In this document: piece by piece, positions 27,278 through 35,226 of the stretch
Numbering within the stretch: the first letter of the stretch is position 1
Layout of the letters: every line of letters begins with the position of its first letter
NCBI GenBank assembly: GCA_963696325.1
Contig: CAVOJV010000015.1
Location: 28,707 to 92,706, forward strand
Reading direction: 5' to 3'
Source of the DNA: CAVOJV01 sp963696325
Lineage (GTDB): Bacteria; Pseudomonadota; Gammaproteobacteria; Competibacterales; Competibacteraceae
DNA: 64,000 nucleotides
Notes under the pieces: generated by a model
The model's input: only the letters and a program-made list of their open reading frames with translations
Databases searched by the model: none
What the model was told of the DNA's origin: nothing
Translations under genes and position numbers: made by a program

Positions 27278-28345
27278 TTGGTTACCATTGCTAAAAATCC
27301 GCCCGCTCATAGTGAACTAAATGACCGTACTCAGCACCTCCTGAAGGTGCTGGTAGAGCGCTATATCCGCGATGGTCAACCCATAGGTTCGCGCATTCTG
27401 GCCCGCGAGGCTGGCCTGGATTTGAGTCCGGCGACGATTCGCAATGTGATGGCCGATCTCGAGGAATTTGGCTATCTGCGTTCGCCTCACACCTCTGCGG
27501 GGAGGGTGCCTACGGTGCGCGGCTACCGCTTCTTCGTCGATTCTCTGATGCATGTCAAGCCATTGTACAGCGAAGAAGTGGAACGTCTGTGGCGCCATCT
27601 GGACCCTAATCAAAATACCGCTGATCTGCTGCGTTCCGTATCATCCCTGCTGTCGGGGATCACGAATATGGCGGGGTTGGTGATGGTGCCGCGCCGCGAT
27701 TACTTCACCCTGCGGCAGGTGGAGTTTCTGCCGCTGTCGGGTAACCGCGTACTGGCCATTCTAGTGGTCAACGGACAGGAAGTGCAGAACCGCATCATCC
27801 GCACCCAGCGCAATTACACGGCAGTGGAGTTGCAGCAGGCTGCTAATTACCTGAATGCCGAGTTTGCGGGCAAGGACATTCACAAGGTGCGGGAAGACTT
27901 GTTGCAGGACCTGCACCTCGCCCGCGAGACGATGAATAATATGATGCAGGCTGTCATTGAGATCGCCGAAAAAGCCTTCAAGACAGACAGTATCGAAGAA
28001 GAAGATTACGTTCTCGCTGGCCAGACCAACCTCATGGGGTTTGCCGAACTTTCCGATGTTGAGAAATTGCGTGAACTGTTCGATGCCTTTAATCATAAGC
28101 AGGATATTTTACATTTGCTCGATCAATGCCTGACTGCCCAGGGTGTGCAAATCTTCATCGGCGAGGAGGCGGGTTCCGATGTTCTGGGCATTTGCAGCAT
28201 CGTCACCGCCCCCTATTCGGTGGAGGGCAAGATTCTGGGCGTGCTGGGTGTCATCGGTCCTACCCGGATGGCCTATGAACGGGTGATTCCGATTGTGGAT
28301 GTCACCGCCAAATTGCTGGCTTCGGCCTTGAATTCCAGGATTTAA
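27278..28345 (+). CDS. hrcA: HrcA, heat-inducible transcription repressor
   Basis: A 355-residue repressor: winged helix LKVLVERYIRDGQPIGSRIL with LSPATIRNVMADLEEFGYL, SPHTSAGRVPTVRGYRFFVD, and a C-terminal GAF-like domain (IFIGEEAGSDVLGICSIVTA). An upstream GTG at 27257 is in frame but lies inside the CIRCE operator, so I prefer the TTG at 27278, which has AGAGGA 7 bases upstream. HrcA binds CIRCE and is kept active by GroE-type chaperones in known systems. Confidence 0.93.
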   Translation: MVTIAKNPPAHSELNDRTQHLLKVLVERYIRDGQPIGSRILAREAGLDLSPATIRNVMADLEEFGYLRSPHTSAGRVPTVRGYRFFVDSLMHVKPLYSEEVERLWRHLDPNQNTADLLRSVSSLLSGITNMAGLVMVPRRDYFTLRQVEFLPLSGNRVLAILVVNGQEVQNRIIRTQRNYTAVELQQAANYLNAEFAGKDIHKVREDLLQDLHLARETMNNMMQAVIEIAEKAFKTDSIEEEDYVLAGQTNLMGFAELSDVEKLRELFDAFNHKQDILHLLDQCLTAQGVQIFIGEEAGSDVLGICSIVTAPYSVEGKILGVLGVIGPTRMAYERVIPIVDVTAKLLASALNSRI

Positions 28346-28353
28346 GCCCCCAT
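28327..28353 (+). promoter_or_regulatory. Sigma-32-type heat-shock promoter before grpE
   Basis: CTTGAA at 28327 and CCCCAT at 28348, 15 bases apart, match the heat-shock sigma factor consensus (CTTGAA, N13-17, CCCCAT). It overlaps the end of hrcA and lies about 80 bases before the grpE start, with no CIRCE copy nearby. This would give grpE-dnaK-dnaJ their own sigma-32 control. Confidence 0.7.
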
Positions 28354-28429
28354 CCCTGACGGTGATGCAGACTAAGCCGCGGTTGCGGTAGTCTCATGAT
28401 TTTGCACGATGGTTATCTATGGAGGCACT

Positions 28430-29074
28430 GTGAGTCAGCACAAAGAGAATACCGGTACTACTGCTCAAACCGAGGCGACTGTTGCGACGGAGCATGCCGT
28501 GTGGCAAGAGGCGGCGGTAGAGCAGGGGGGAGAGGACGTATCCCTGATTGCGCAGGATGCCGTGACGGTTCTGCAGGGCGAACTGGAACAGGCGCTGGCC
28601 AAGGCGGAGGAAAACCGTAACCTTTGCCTGGCCGCCCGGGCCGAAATGGAAAACGTCCGCAAGCGCGGTGAACGGGAGGTGCAAAACGCCCGCAAGTTCG
28701 CCCTCAAGGATTTTATCGACGCTTTGCTGCCGGTCAAAGACAGTCTGGAAATGGGTATTGCATTGGCCAACGACAGCATTGACGTGAATAAGCTGCGGGA
28801 AGGGTCCGAGTTGACCCTTAAGGTCTTCAATACGGCGCTGGAAAAATTCGGCGTGCAGGAATTGAATCCTGTCGGCGCCAAATTCAATCCCGAATTACAT
28901 GAGGCGATGGCCATGCAGCCTTCCGAACAGGCCGAGCCCAATACCGTTCTGCAGGTTGTTCAAAAGGGCTACATGCTCAATGAACGGCTCATCCGGCCTG
29001 CCATGGTGATCGTAGCCCAGGCGGTTAAAAAGACCGAGGCAGGTATTGAAAACCCGCAGTATGACCCCAAGTAA
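28430..29074 (+). CDS. grpE: GrpE, nucleotide exchange factor
   Basis: A 214-residue GrpE: a variable acidic N-terminus, a long helix ALAKAEENRNLCLAARAEME with NVRKRGEREVQNARKFALKD, and the C-terminal beta domain LNPVGAKFNPELHEAMAMQP and VQKGYMLNERLIRPAMVIVA. It releases ADP from DnaK. The start GTG at 28430 (SQHKENTG) has a GGAGG site 6 bases upstream, better than the GTG further up at 28409. It is the first gene of the grpE-dnaK-dnaJ run. Confidence 0.95.
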   Translation: MSQHKENTGTTAQTEATVATEHAVWQEAAVEQGGEDVSLIAQDAVTVLQGELEQALAKAEENRNLCLAARAEMENVRKRGEREVQNARKFALKDFIDALLPVKDSLEMGIALANDSIDVNKLREGSELTLKVFNTALEKFGVQELNPVGAKFNPELHEAMAMQPSEQAEPNTVLQVVQKGYMLNERLIRPAMVIVAQAVKKTEAGIENPQYDPK

Positions 29075-29132
29075 ACGCCAAGGCCGCTTAGTAGCGTAAC
29101 GTAACTGAACAAGATTTATAGAGAGGATTGCA

Positions 29133-31067
29133 ATGGGCAAAATAATCGGAATCGACCTTGGCACGACTAACTCCTGCGTCGCGATCATGGAGGGTGGTAA
29201 GCCGCGGGTTATCGAAAACAGCGAGGGTGATCGCACGACGCCTTCCGTCGTCGCGCTCGTGGATGGCGATGAGGTACTGGTGGGACAGTCGGCCAAGCGC
29301 CAAGCGGTCACCAACCCTCAGAACACGCTGTTCGCCATCAAACGCCTGATCGGCCGTCGGTTTAATGAAAACGAGGTCCAGAAGGATATCAATCTGGTGC
29401 CCTATAAAATCGTCAAAGCGGACAACGGCGACGCCTGGGTAGAAGCCAGAGGCAAAAAGATGGCTCCGCCGGAGATTTCCGCCCGCGTCCTCCAGAAGAT
29501 GAAGAAGACCGCCGAGGATTATCTGGGCGAACCGGTTACCGATGCCGTGATCACCGTGCCGGCCTATTTCAATGATTCCCAGCGCCAAGCCACCAAAGAT
29601 GCGGGGCGCATCGCCGGCTTGGAGGTCAAGCGCATCATCAACGAGCCCACTGCCGCGGCGCTGGCCTATGGCATGGACAAACAGCGTGGCGATACTAAAA
29701 TTGCCGTGTATGACCTCGGTGGCGGTACCTTCGATATCTCCATCATCGAGATCGCGGATGTGGATGGCGAGCACCAATTCGAGGTGTTGTCCACCAATGG
29801 CGATACTTTCCTGGGCGGCGAGGACTTCGACAAGCGGATCATCGATTACCTGGTCGAGCAGTTTCAGAAAGACACCGGTATTAATCTGCAGAACGATCCG
29901 CTGGCCCTGCAGCGCCTCAAAGAGGCCGCCGAGAAAGCCAAGATCGAGCTGTCCTCCAGCCAGCAGACCGAACTCAACCTGCCCTATATCACGGCCGATG
30001 CCAGCGGCCCGAAGCACCTGAACATTAAGCTGACCAGAGCCAAGCTGGAGTCGTTGGTGGAGGACTTGATCCAGCGCACCATTGGACCCTGCAAAACCGC
30101 TTTGAAGGATGCCAATCTCGGCGTCAACGAAATCAATGATGTGATCCTGGTCGGTGGCCAGACCCGCATGCCCAAAGTGCAGGAGTTGGTCAAGGGCTTC
30201 TTTGGCAAAGAACCGCGCAAGGATGTCAACCCTGATGAGGCTGTGGCTGTTGGCGCCGCTATCCAGGGTGGGGTGCTGGGTGGCCAGGTCAAGGATGTAC
30301 TGTTGCTGGACGTCACCCCATTGTCACTCGGTATCGAAACGCTGGGCGGTGTGATGACCAAACTCATCGAAAAGAACACGACGATTCCCACCAAAGCGAA
30401 CCAGGTGTTCTCCACGGCGGATGATAATCAGACCGCGGTCACCGTGCACGTATTACAGGGCGAGCGAGAGGTAGCCTCGGCTAATAAGTCCCTGGGCCGC
30501 TTCGATCTTTCCGACATTCCGCCAGCGCCGCGCGGTGTGCCGCAGGTCGAGGTGACCTTCGACATCGACGCCAACGGTATTCTGCACGTGTCGGCCAAGG
30601 ACAAGGCTACCGGCAAGGAGCAGTCCATCGTCATCAAGGCGTCCAGCGGCCTGAAAGACGAAGAGATCGAGCGCATGGTCAAGGATGCCGAGGCCCATGC
30701 AGCGGAGGATCGCAAATTTCACGAACTGGTGGATGCGCGCAACCATGCTGAGAACCTGATCCATGCCACCGAAAAGTCAATAAAGGAACTCGGTGAGAAG
30801 GTGGAAGGTTCCGAGCGGGCCGCGATCGAAGCCGCCATTTCCGACTTGAAGACGGCAGTGAAGAGTGATAACAAGGCTGCTATCACCACCAAGACCGAGG
30901 CTTTAGCCGATCTGTCCGGCAAACTGGCTCAGCGGGTGTACGCTCAGGCGGGTGGCCAGGGAGGTGGCAATCCCGATCATCCTGGTCAGGGCGGCGCGGG
31001 CAGTCACCAGAAACCTACCGAGGAAGGTGTCGTGGATGCCGAGTTTGAAGAAGTAAAGGATAAATGA
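29133..31067 (+). CDS. dnaK: DnaK, Hsp70 chaperone
   Basis: A full-length 644-residue Hsp70: GKIIGIDLGTTNSCVAIMEG, AVITVPAYFNDSQRQATKDA, VYDLGGGTFDISIIEI and ILVGGQTRMPKVQ in the ATPase domain. The substrate domain has LLDVTPLSLGIETLGGVMT, and the C-terminal lid ends with EEGVVDAEFEEVKDK. It works with GrpE and DnaJ in protein folding. An AGAGAGG site precedes the ATG. No anomalies. Confidence 0.97.
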   Translation: MGKIIGIDLGTTNSCVAIMEGGKPRVIENSEGDRTTPSVVALVDGDEVLVGQSAKRQAVTNPQNTLFAIKRLIGRRFNENEVQKDINLVPYKIVKADNGDAWVEARGKKMAPPEISARVLQKMKKTAEDYLGEPVTDAVITVPAYFNDSQRQATKDAGRIAGLEVKRIINEPTAAALAYGMDKQRGDTKIAVYDLGGGTFDISIIEIADVDGEHQFEVLSTNGDTFLGGEDFDKRIIDYLVEQFQKDTGINLQNDPLALQRLKEAAEKAKIELSSSQQTELNLPYITADASGPKHLNIKLTRAKLESLVEDLIQRTIGPCKTALKDANLGVNEINDVILVGGQTRMPKVQELVKGFFGKEPRKDVNPDEAVAVGAAIQGGVLGGQVKDVLLLDVTPLSLGIETLGGVMTKLIEKNTTIPTKANQVFSTADDNQTAVTVHVLQGEREVASANKSLGRFDLSDIPPAPRGVPQVEVTFDIDANGILHVSAKDKATGKEQSIVIKASSGLKDEEIERMVKDAEAHAAEDRKFHELVDARNHAENLIHATEKSIKELGEKVEGSERAAIEAAISDLKTAVKSDNKAAITTKTEALADLSGKLAQRVYAQAGGQGGGNPDHPGQGGAGSHQKPTEEGVVDAEFEEVKDK

Positions 31068-31168
31068 AACCTATGTCGTGAGCCACGGGGGTGGGATTGG
31101 TTCGCCAGTCCCAGACCTGTGGCTTTGTGGTGCCCGGTGGGCGCATTTCCAACCCGCAAGATCGGAAG

Positions 31169-32308
31169 ATGGCAAAACGCGATTACTACGAAGTCATGGG
31201 TGTTGCCCGCAACGCGAGTGAGGCGGAGATCAAGAAGGCCTATCGGCGCTTGGCCATGAAGTACCATCCCGACCGCAATCCTGGTGATGAGGTTGCCGAA
31301 GAGCATTTCAAGGAAGCCAAGTTGGCTTACGAGATCCTTAGCGATCCTCAGAAGCGCACTGCCTATGACCAGTTCGGTCATGCTGGCGTGGAGGCGTCGG
31401 CGGGCGGTGGGCCAGGCGGCTTTGGAGGCGGGGCTAACTTCAGCGATATCTTCGGTGATGTATTCGGCGATATCTTCAGCGGTATGCGTGGCGGTCGCGG
31501 TGCCAATCAGTCTTACCGTGGCTCCGATCTGCGCTATACCCTGGAACTCACGCTGGAAGAGGCGGCTTTCGGCACCACCGCCAAGATTCGCGTTCCCACG
31601 CTGGTGACATGTAACGCCTGCGGTGGGAGTGGCGCCAAGGCGGGTACCAAGCCAGCCACCTGTCCTACCTGCAATGGTGTCGGTCAGGTACGCATGCAGC
31701 AGGGGTTTTTCTCCATTCAGCAAACCTGTCCGCGCTGCAGTGGGCGCGGTACTATCATCCCCGATCCTTGTTCCCCGTGCCATGGCAGCGGCCGCGTCGA
31801 GGAGCAAAAAACCCTCTCGGTCAAGGTGCCCGCCGGGGTGGACAGCGGTGATCGGATTCGCCTGTCGGGGGAGGGGGAAGCCGGAGAAAGCGGTGGGCCG
31901 TCGGGCGATCTGTATGTGCAGATTCAGGTTAAGCCGCATCCCATCTTTACTCGGGAAGACAATAATCTGTACTGTCAGGTCCCGATCAGCTTTGCCACGG
32001 CGGCGCTGGGTGGCGAGCTGGAGGTGCCTACCCTGGATGGCCGGGTCAGCCTCAAGATTCCCGCCGAAACCCAGACGGGCAAGCTATTTCGTGTTCGTGG
32101 TAAGGGCGTGAAACCGGTACGCGGTGGCGTTGTTGGCGATCTGCTGTGCCGGGTAGGGGTGGAGACGCCGGTCAATCTAACCAAGGAACAAAGGGAACTG
32201 CTGCAAAAGCTTGCCGAGACCATGGAGGAAGGCGGGCAACGCCACGCTCCTCAGGAGCGCGGTTGGCTGGATGGGGTGAAGAAGTTCTTTGAGGATATGA
32301 AGTTCTGA
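31169..32308 (+). CDS. dnaJ: DnaJ, Hsp40 co-chaperone
   Basis: A 379-residue class I J protein: AKRDYYEVMGVARNASEAEI and the HPD motif YHPDRNPG, a Gly-rich linker, four CxxCxGxG-type zinc repeats (CNACGGSG, CPTCNGVG, CPRCSGRG, CSPCHGSG) and the C-terminal substrate domain. I chose the ATG at 31169 because upstream in-frame sequence is not conserved. The last 14 bases of the gene are repeated at 42125-42138 and serve as the integration site of the element that follows. Confidence 0.97.
   Translation: MAKRDYYEVMGVARNASEAEIKKAYRRLAMKYHPDRNPGDEVAEEHFKEAKLAYEILSDPQKRTAYDQFGHAGVEASAGGGPGGFGGGANFSDIFGDVFGDIFSGMRGGRGANQSYRGSDLRYTLELTLEEAAFGTTAKIRVPTLVTCNACGGSGAKAGTKPATCPTCNGVGQVRMQQGFFSIQQTCPRCSGRGTIIPDPCSPCHGSGRVEEQKTLSVKVPAGVDSGDRIRLSGEGEAGESGGPSGDLYVQIQVKPHPIFTREDNNLYCQVPISFATAALGGELEVPTLDGRVSLKIPAETQTGKLFRVRGKGVKPVRGGVVGDLLCRVGVETPVNLTKEQRELLQKLAETMEEGGQRHAPQERGWLDGVKKFFEDMKF
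32295..32308 (+). repeat. attL: left copy of the 14-bp integration repeat
   Basis: atatgaagttctga, which is the last 14 bases of dnaJ including its stop codon. An identical copy lies at 42125-42138. Integration therefore keeps dnaJ intact, a common strategy for integrases that target gene ends. Confidence 0.85.
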
Positions 32309-32364
32309 GCTAAGCAGTTTCTCTCCTTTTATCTACCTTCATTTCCTATTAACATTTCATTAAC

Positions 32365-32431
32365 TTAGCGCTATTATACCTTTAGCTAGGTAGCGCTAAG
32401 TTGCTCTCCATAGCACACCTTTATAGCGCTG
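32365..32431. repeat. Three TAGCGCT palindromic motifs before the integrase
   Basis: The motif tagcgct occurs at about 32366, 32391 and 32424 in the otherwise AT-rich region between attL and the integrase. Related gcgcta copies occur just beyond attR at 42151 and 42161. They may be arm-type integrase sites or a regulator's operators; this is inference from spacing only. Confidence 0.4.
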
Positions 32432-32462
32432 GCCTAGCATTCCCATAAAACAGGTGCTAGGA

Positions 32463-33640
32463 ATGCCTAAAAAACTCCCGTTTACCAAGACAGCGCTGGA
32501 CGCGCTGCTTGCGTCTGAAAAGCGCTACTTCGTCTATGACACCAAGGTTCCCGGCCTTGGGGCCTTTGCAGATAACCCCCGGCGGAACCAAAACCTTCTA
32601 CGTTTACAAGTGGGTGGCCGGCAAGCGAGAGCGGTTCAAGCTGGGCCGCTTTCCGGCAGTGACGCCAGAGATTGCCAGACGGCAAGCCACGACTATCAAT
32701 GGACAGCTTGCGCAAGGCGTTAACCCAAAAAAGCAAAGCCAGGATCGGGAGCGAAACGCTATCGCCCTGGCGACGGTATTTAACGACTACACAGCAGTTC
32801 GGACTATCAAGCCGTCAACGCTGCGCTGTTATGCGGACGCCTTGCGGCTTTACCTGGCGGATTGGCGGGACCGTCCATTGCTGAGTATCACCCACGAGCA
32901 GGTATTGGCCCACCACGCGCGGCTGACTGAGCGGCACGGTCAGCCAAGGCTAATTTGGCGATGCGGCTATTATCCGCACTGTTCAATTTTGCCGCCGGCC
33001 AATACCTGGACACGGACGGCAACCCGCTATTTACCACCAACCCAGTCAAGCGGCTCTCTCAGGTGCGCGGCTGGGCCAGGGTGGAACGGCGTATGACGGT
33101 TATCAAGCCGACCCAGCTTAAGCGCTGGTGGAATGCCGTTCAGACATTGGACGGAACCGCACGGGACTACCTAACCCTGCTCCTGTTAACCGGCTTGCGC
33201 CGCGAAGAAGCGGCAAAGCTGCAATGGCGAGACATCGACTTCGACGAGCGCACCCTGTCCGTTCAGGACACCAAGAACCGCCAAGCCCATGTGTTACCGC
33301 TATCCAATTATCTCGCCGACATGCTCACCACTCGCTATGCCTACCACGGCGGCGGCACCTACGTGTTTCCCGGCAGAAACAGAACGGATAGCCGCATGGC
33401 TTCGCCACAGCACTTTGTTCAGCGAGTGGTTGAGCTGACGGGTATCCAGTTCAGTGCGCATGACTTGCGCCGAACGTTATCACCATTGCCGAAAGTCTGG
33501 ATATTCCGGCCTTTGCCTTGCGGCGTCTTATCGATCACAAGGGTGCCGACGTTACCGCTGGGTACATCGTCATGGACACCGAGAGACTGCGAGAGCCAAT
33601 GCAGAGGATCACCGACTATGTGCTGAAGGCGGTGGAATAG
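32463..33640 (+). pseudogene. Tyrosine integrase, three frameshifts
   Basis: Pieces in successive frames give a complete 390-residue phage integrase: LPFTKTALDALLASEKRYFV, then LQITPGGTKTFYVYKWVAGK (DUF4102 arm-binding domain), then LLLLTGLRREEAAKLQWRDI with the first catalytic Arg, HDLRRT, and after a last break ITIAESLDIPAFALRRLIDH with KGADVTAGYIVMD containing the nucleophilic Tyr, ending at 33640. Breaks lie near 32560, 32942 and 33477. It sits directly inside attL, the normal place for an integrase that targets dnaJ. Confidence 0.8.
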
Positions 33641-33642
33641 CC

Positions 33643-34227
33643 GTGCCATTTGATACCGAACGGCTTAAAGAAGCCGGCATGACGGAAGGCGAGGTACACA
33701 TGTCCCGGTTTGTTAGCGCTATCGAGAAAGGCGAGCAACCACCAGCCGAAACCATGAAGTTTTTCCAGAGTGGCTTTAACGAAGTGTTGAGCGGCACCCC
33801 TGCAAAGAAGGCGCTGAAGCTGGAAAAGTCACGTGGACGGAAAGGAGTGAGCAAAAAAGTAGGGGAATTAGCCAGGCAAGTTCGCATTACCAAGGGTGTG
33901 CTAATGCTTCGACGCAGGGGATTGAGCCTGGAAAAATCCTTCGAGCTGGTATCTGCCGCTACCGACCTGTCTTACAAAACCCTGGAGCGCTATTACAAAA
34001 AGTGCAAACGCCATGCGGAAGCTAATTTGTGGCTCGATGAGGTTACAGAGTTGCTCGATGAGTTCAGGCCGCATATCCCTCAATGGCTTTGGGACCAGCT
34101 TGAGCACGTACCCGCGGATATTCACATAGGCGCGGCACGCATTTGGAAGGCTAATCCTAGCCTATCTGCCGAACAGGCTTTTGCCGAATATCTGGACAAC
34201 AATCAAAAATTAATTGTTGGGGGCTGA
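33643..34227 (+). CDS. Hypothetical protein of the dnaJ element
   Basis: A 194-residue protein starting at GTG 33643, two bases after the integrase stop. The middle is strongly basic (KKALKLEKSRGRKGVSKKVG), followed by predicted helices VRITKGVLMLRRRGLSLEKS and a possible helix-turn-helix ATDLSYKTLERYYKKCKRH. No family recognised. Position and basic charge suggest a DNA-binding protein, possibly controlling excision or replication. Confidence 0.55.
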   Translation: MPFDTERLKEAGMTEGEVHMSRFVSAIEKGEQPPAETMKFFQSGFNEVLSGTPAKKALKLEKSRGRKGVSKKVGELARQVRITKGVLMLRRRGLSLEKSFELVSAATDLSYKTLERYYKKCKRHAEANLWLDEVTELLDEFRPHIPQWLWDQLEHVPADIHIGAARIWKANPSLSAEQAFAEYLDNNQKLIVGG

Positions 34228-34288
34228 CTTCGCAGTTCGTTACTTCAAAATCGATACCGTTAACCAAACCTGATTGAGGTTATAAGGC

Positions 34289-34492
34289 ATGAAACAACCA
34301 CTCGCTACCCAAACCCGGCTGTTAACTCCTGAAGAAGTATCGCAGGAGCTTTGCATTGGCGTCACCACGTTAACCAACTGGCGTACTACCGGCAGGAACA
34401 ATCTGCCGTACATTCGCATTGGCAAATTTCCACGATACCGGAGGGAGGACATCGACGAGTTCAAGGCTCGCCACCTAAAGAAATGGCAGTAA
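34289..34492 (+). CDS. AlpA/excisionase-type helix-turn-helix protein
   Basis: A 67-residue protein with the MerR-like excisionase fold: LLTPEEVSQELCIGVTTLTN, WRTTGRNNLPYIRIGKFPRY and RREDIDEFKARHLKKW. AlpA/Xis-type proteins of P4-like elements activate the integrase gene or direct excision. It stands alone between the integrase segment and the replication genes, preceded by a GAGG-like site. Confidence 0.75.
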   Translation: MKQPLATQTRLLTPEEVSQELCIGVTTLTNWRTTGRNNLPYIRIGKFPRYRREDIDEFKARHLKKWQ

Positions 34493-34551
34493 TCCAAGTT
34501 ACGAAACAGCGCATGGCCATAGTGGCAAAAGCGCATTAAGAGAATACAGAA

Positions 34552-35170
34552 ATGAGCTTACATTTATCTGAGACCAAAAGTTACGAATTACCCCCGGCGG
34601 GAACTCATCCGGCACGCTGCATTAGCGTTATCGACATTGGCACGCAAAAGACTGCCTATGGCGAGAAAGGCCAAGTTTGGCTTGCTTGGGAATTGCTTAA
34701 CGAGCTGCGTAGTGACGGCGCACCGCACGTTATTGGTAAGCGGTTCACGGCGTCGCTGAACAAAAAGGCCGGCCTGCGAGCCGCCCTTGATTCCTGGCGT
34801 GGAAGGCCGCTAAGCCAGGAAGAGCTCAAGGGATTTGACCTGAAGAATGTGCTGGGAAAGCCATGTCTGGTGTCTGTCACCCGCGAAGAAAAAGACGACG
34901 GTAAGGAAATTGCCGTTATATCCAGCGTGGTTCAGGCGCCTAAAGGAATGGCTATTCCACCCGCCACTACAGAATTGATTGGGTTTGAAATTGACTCTGA
35001 CAATGAGACGGTTTTGGAAAAGGTGCCGGAGTTTTTGCAGAAGCTGGTGAAGGAAAGCCAAGAATGGACTGATAGAGGAAAACCGCCAGAGCCGACCGCT
35101 ACGGACAGGGTAGCGAGGACTCTGACGGCGAGACTTTACAGACGACTTTAACGACAATATTCCCTTCTAA
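34552..35170 (+). CDS. Phage single-strand DNA-binding-like protein with SSB tail, frame broken near the end
   Basis: About 190 residues, starting SLHLSETKSYELPPAGTHPA, with GIGTQKT-like IDIGTQKTAYGEKGQVWLAW and a beta-rich core ending SVVQAPKGM. The frame as read stops at 35151 in a nonsense basic tail. Two one-base shifts near 35105 and 35130 would instead give GQGSEDSDGE and then DDFNDNIPF with stop at 35168-35170. An acidic tail ending in IPF is the SSB interaction motif, supporting a single-strand DNA-binding function for the element's replication. The core is similar to phage DUF669-like proteins by impression only. Confidence 0.6.
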
Positions 35171-35226
35171 TCAACCGAGGCCAGGCGCCGCTTGGTGGAA
35201 CTAGCGGCGCCTAAAAGGACAATTCC

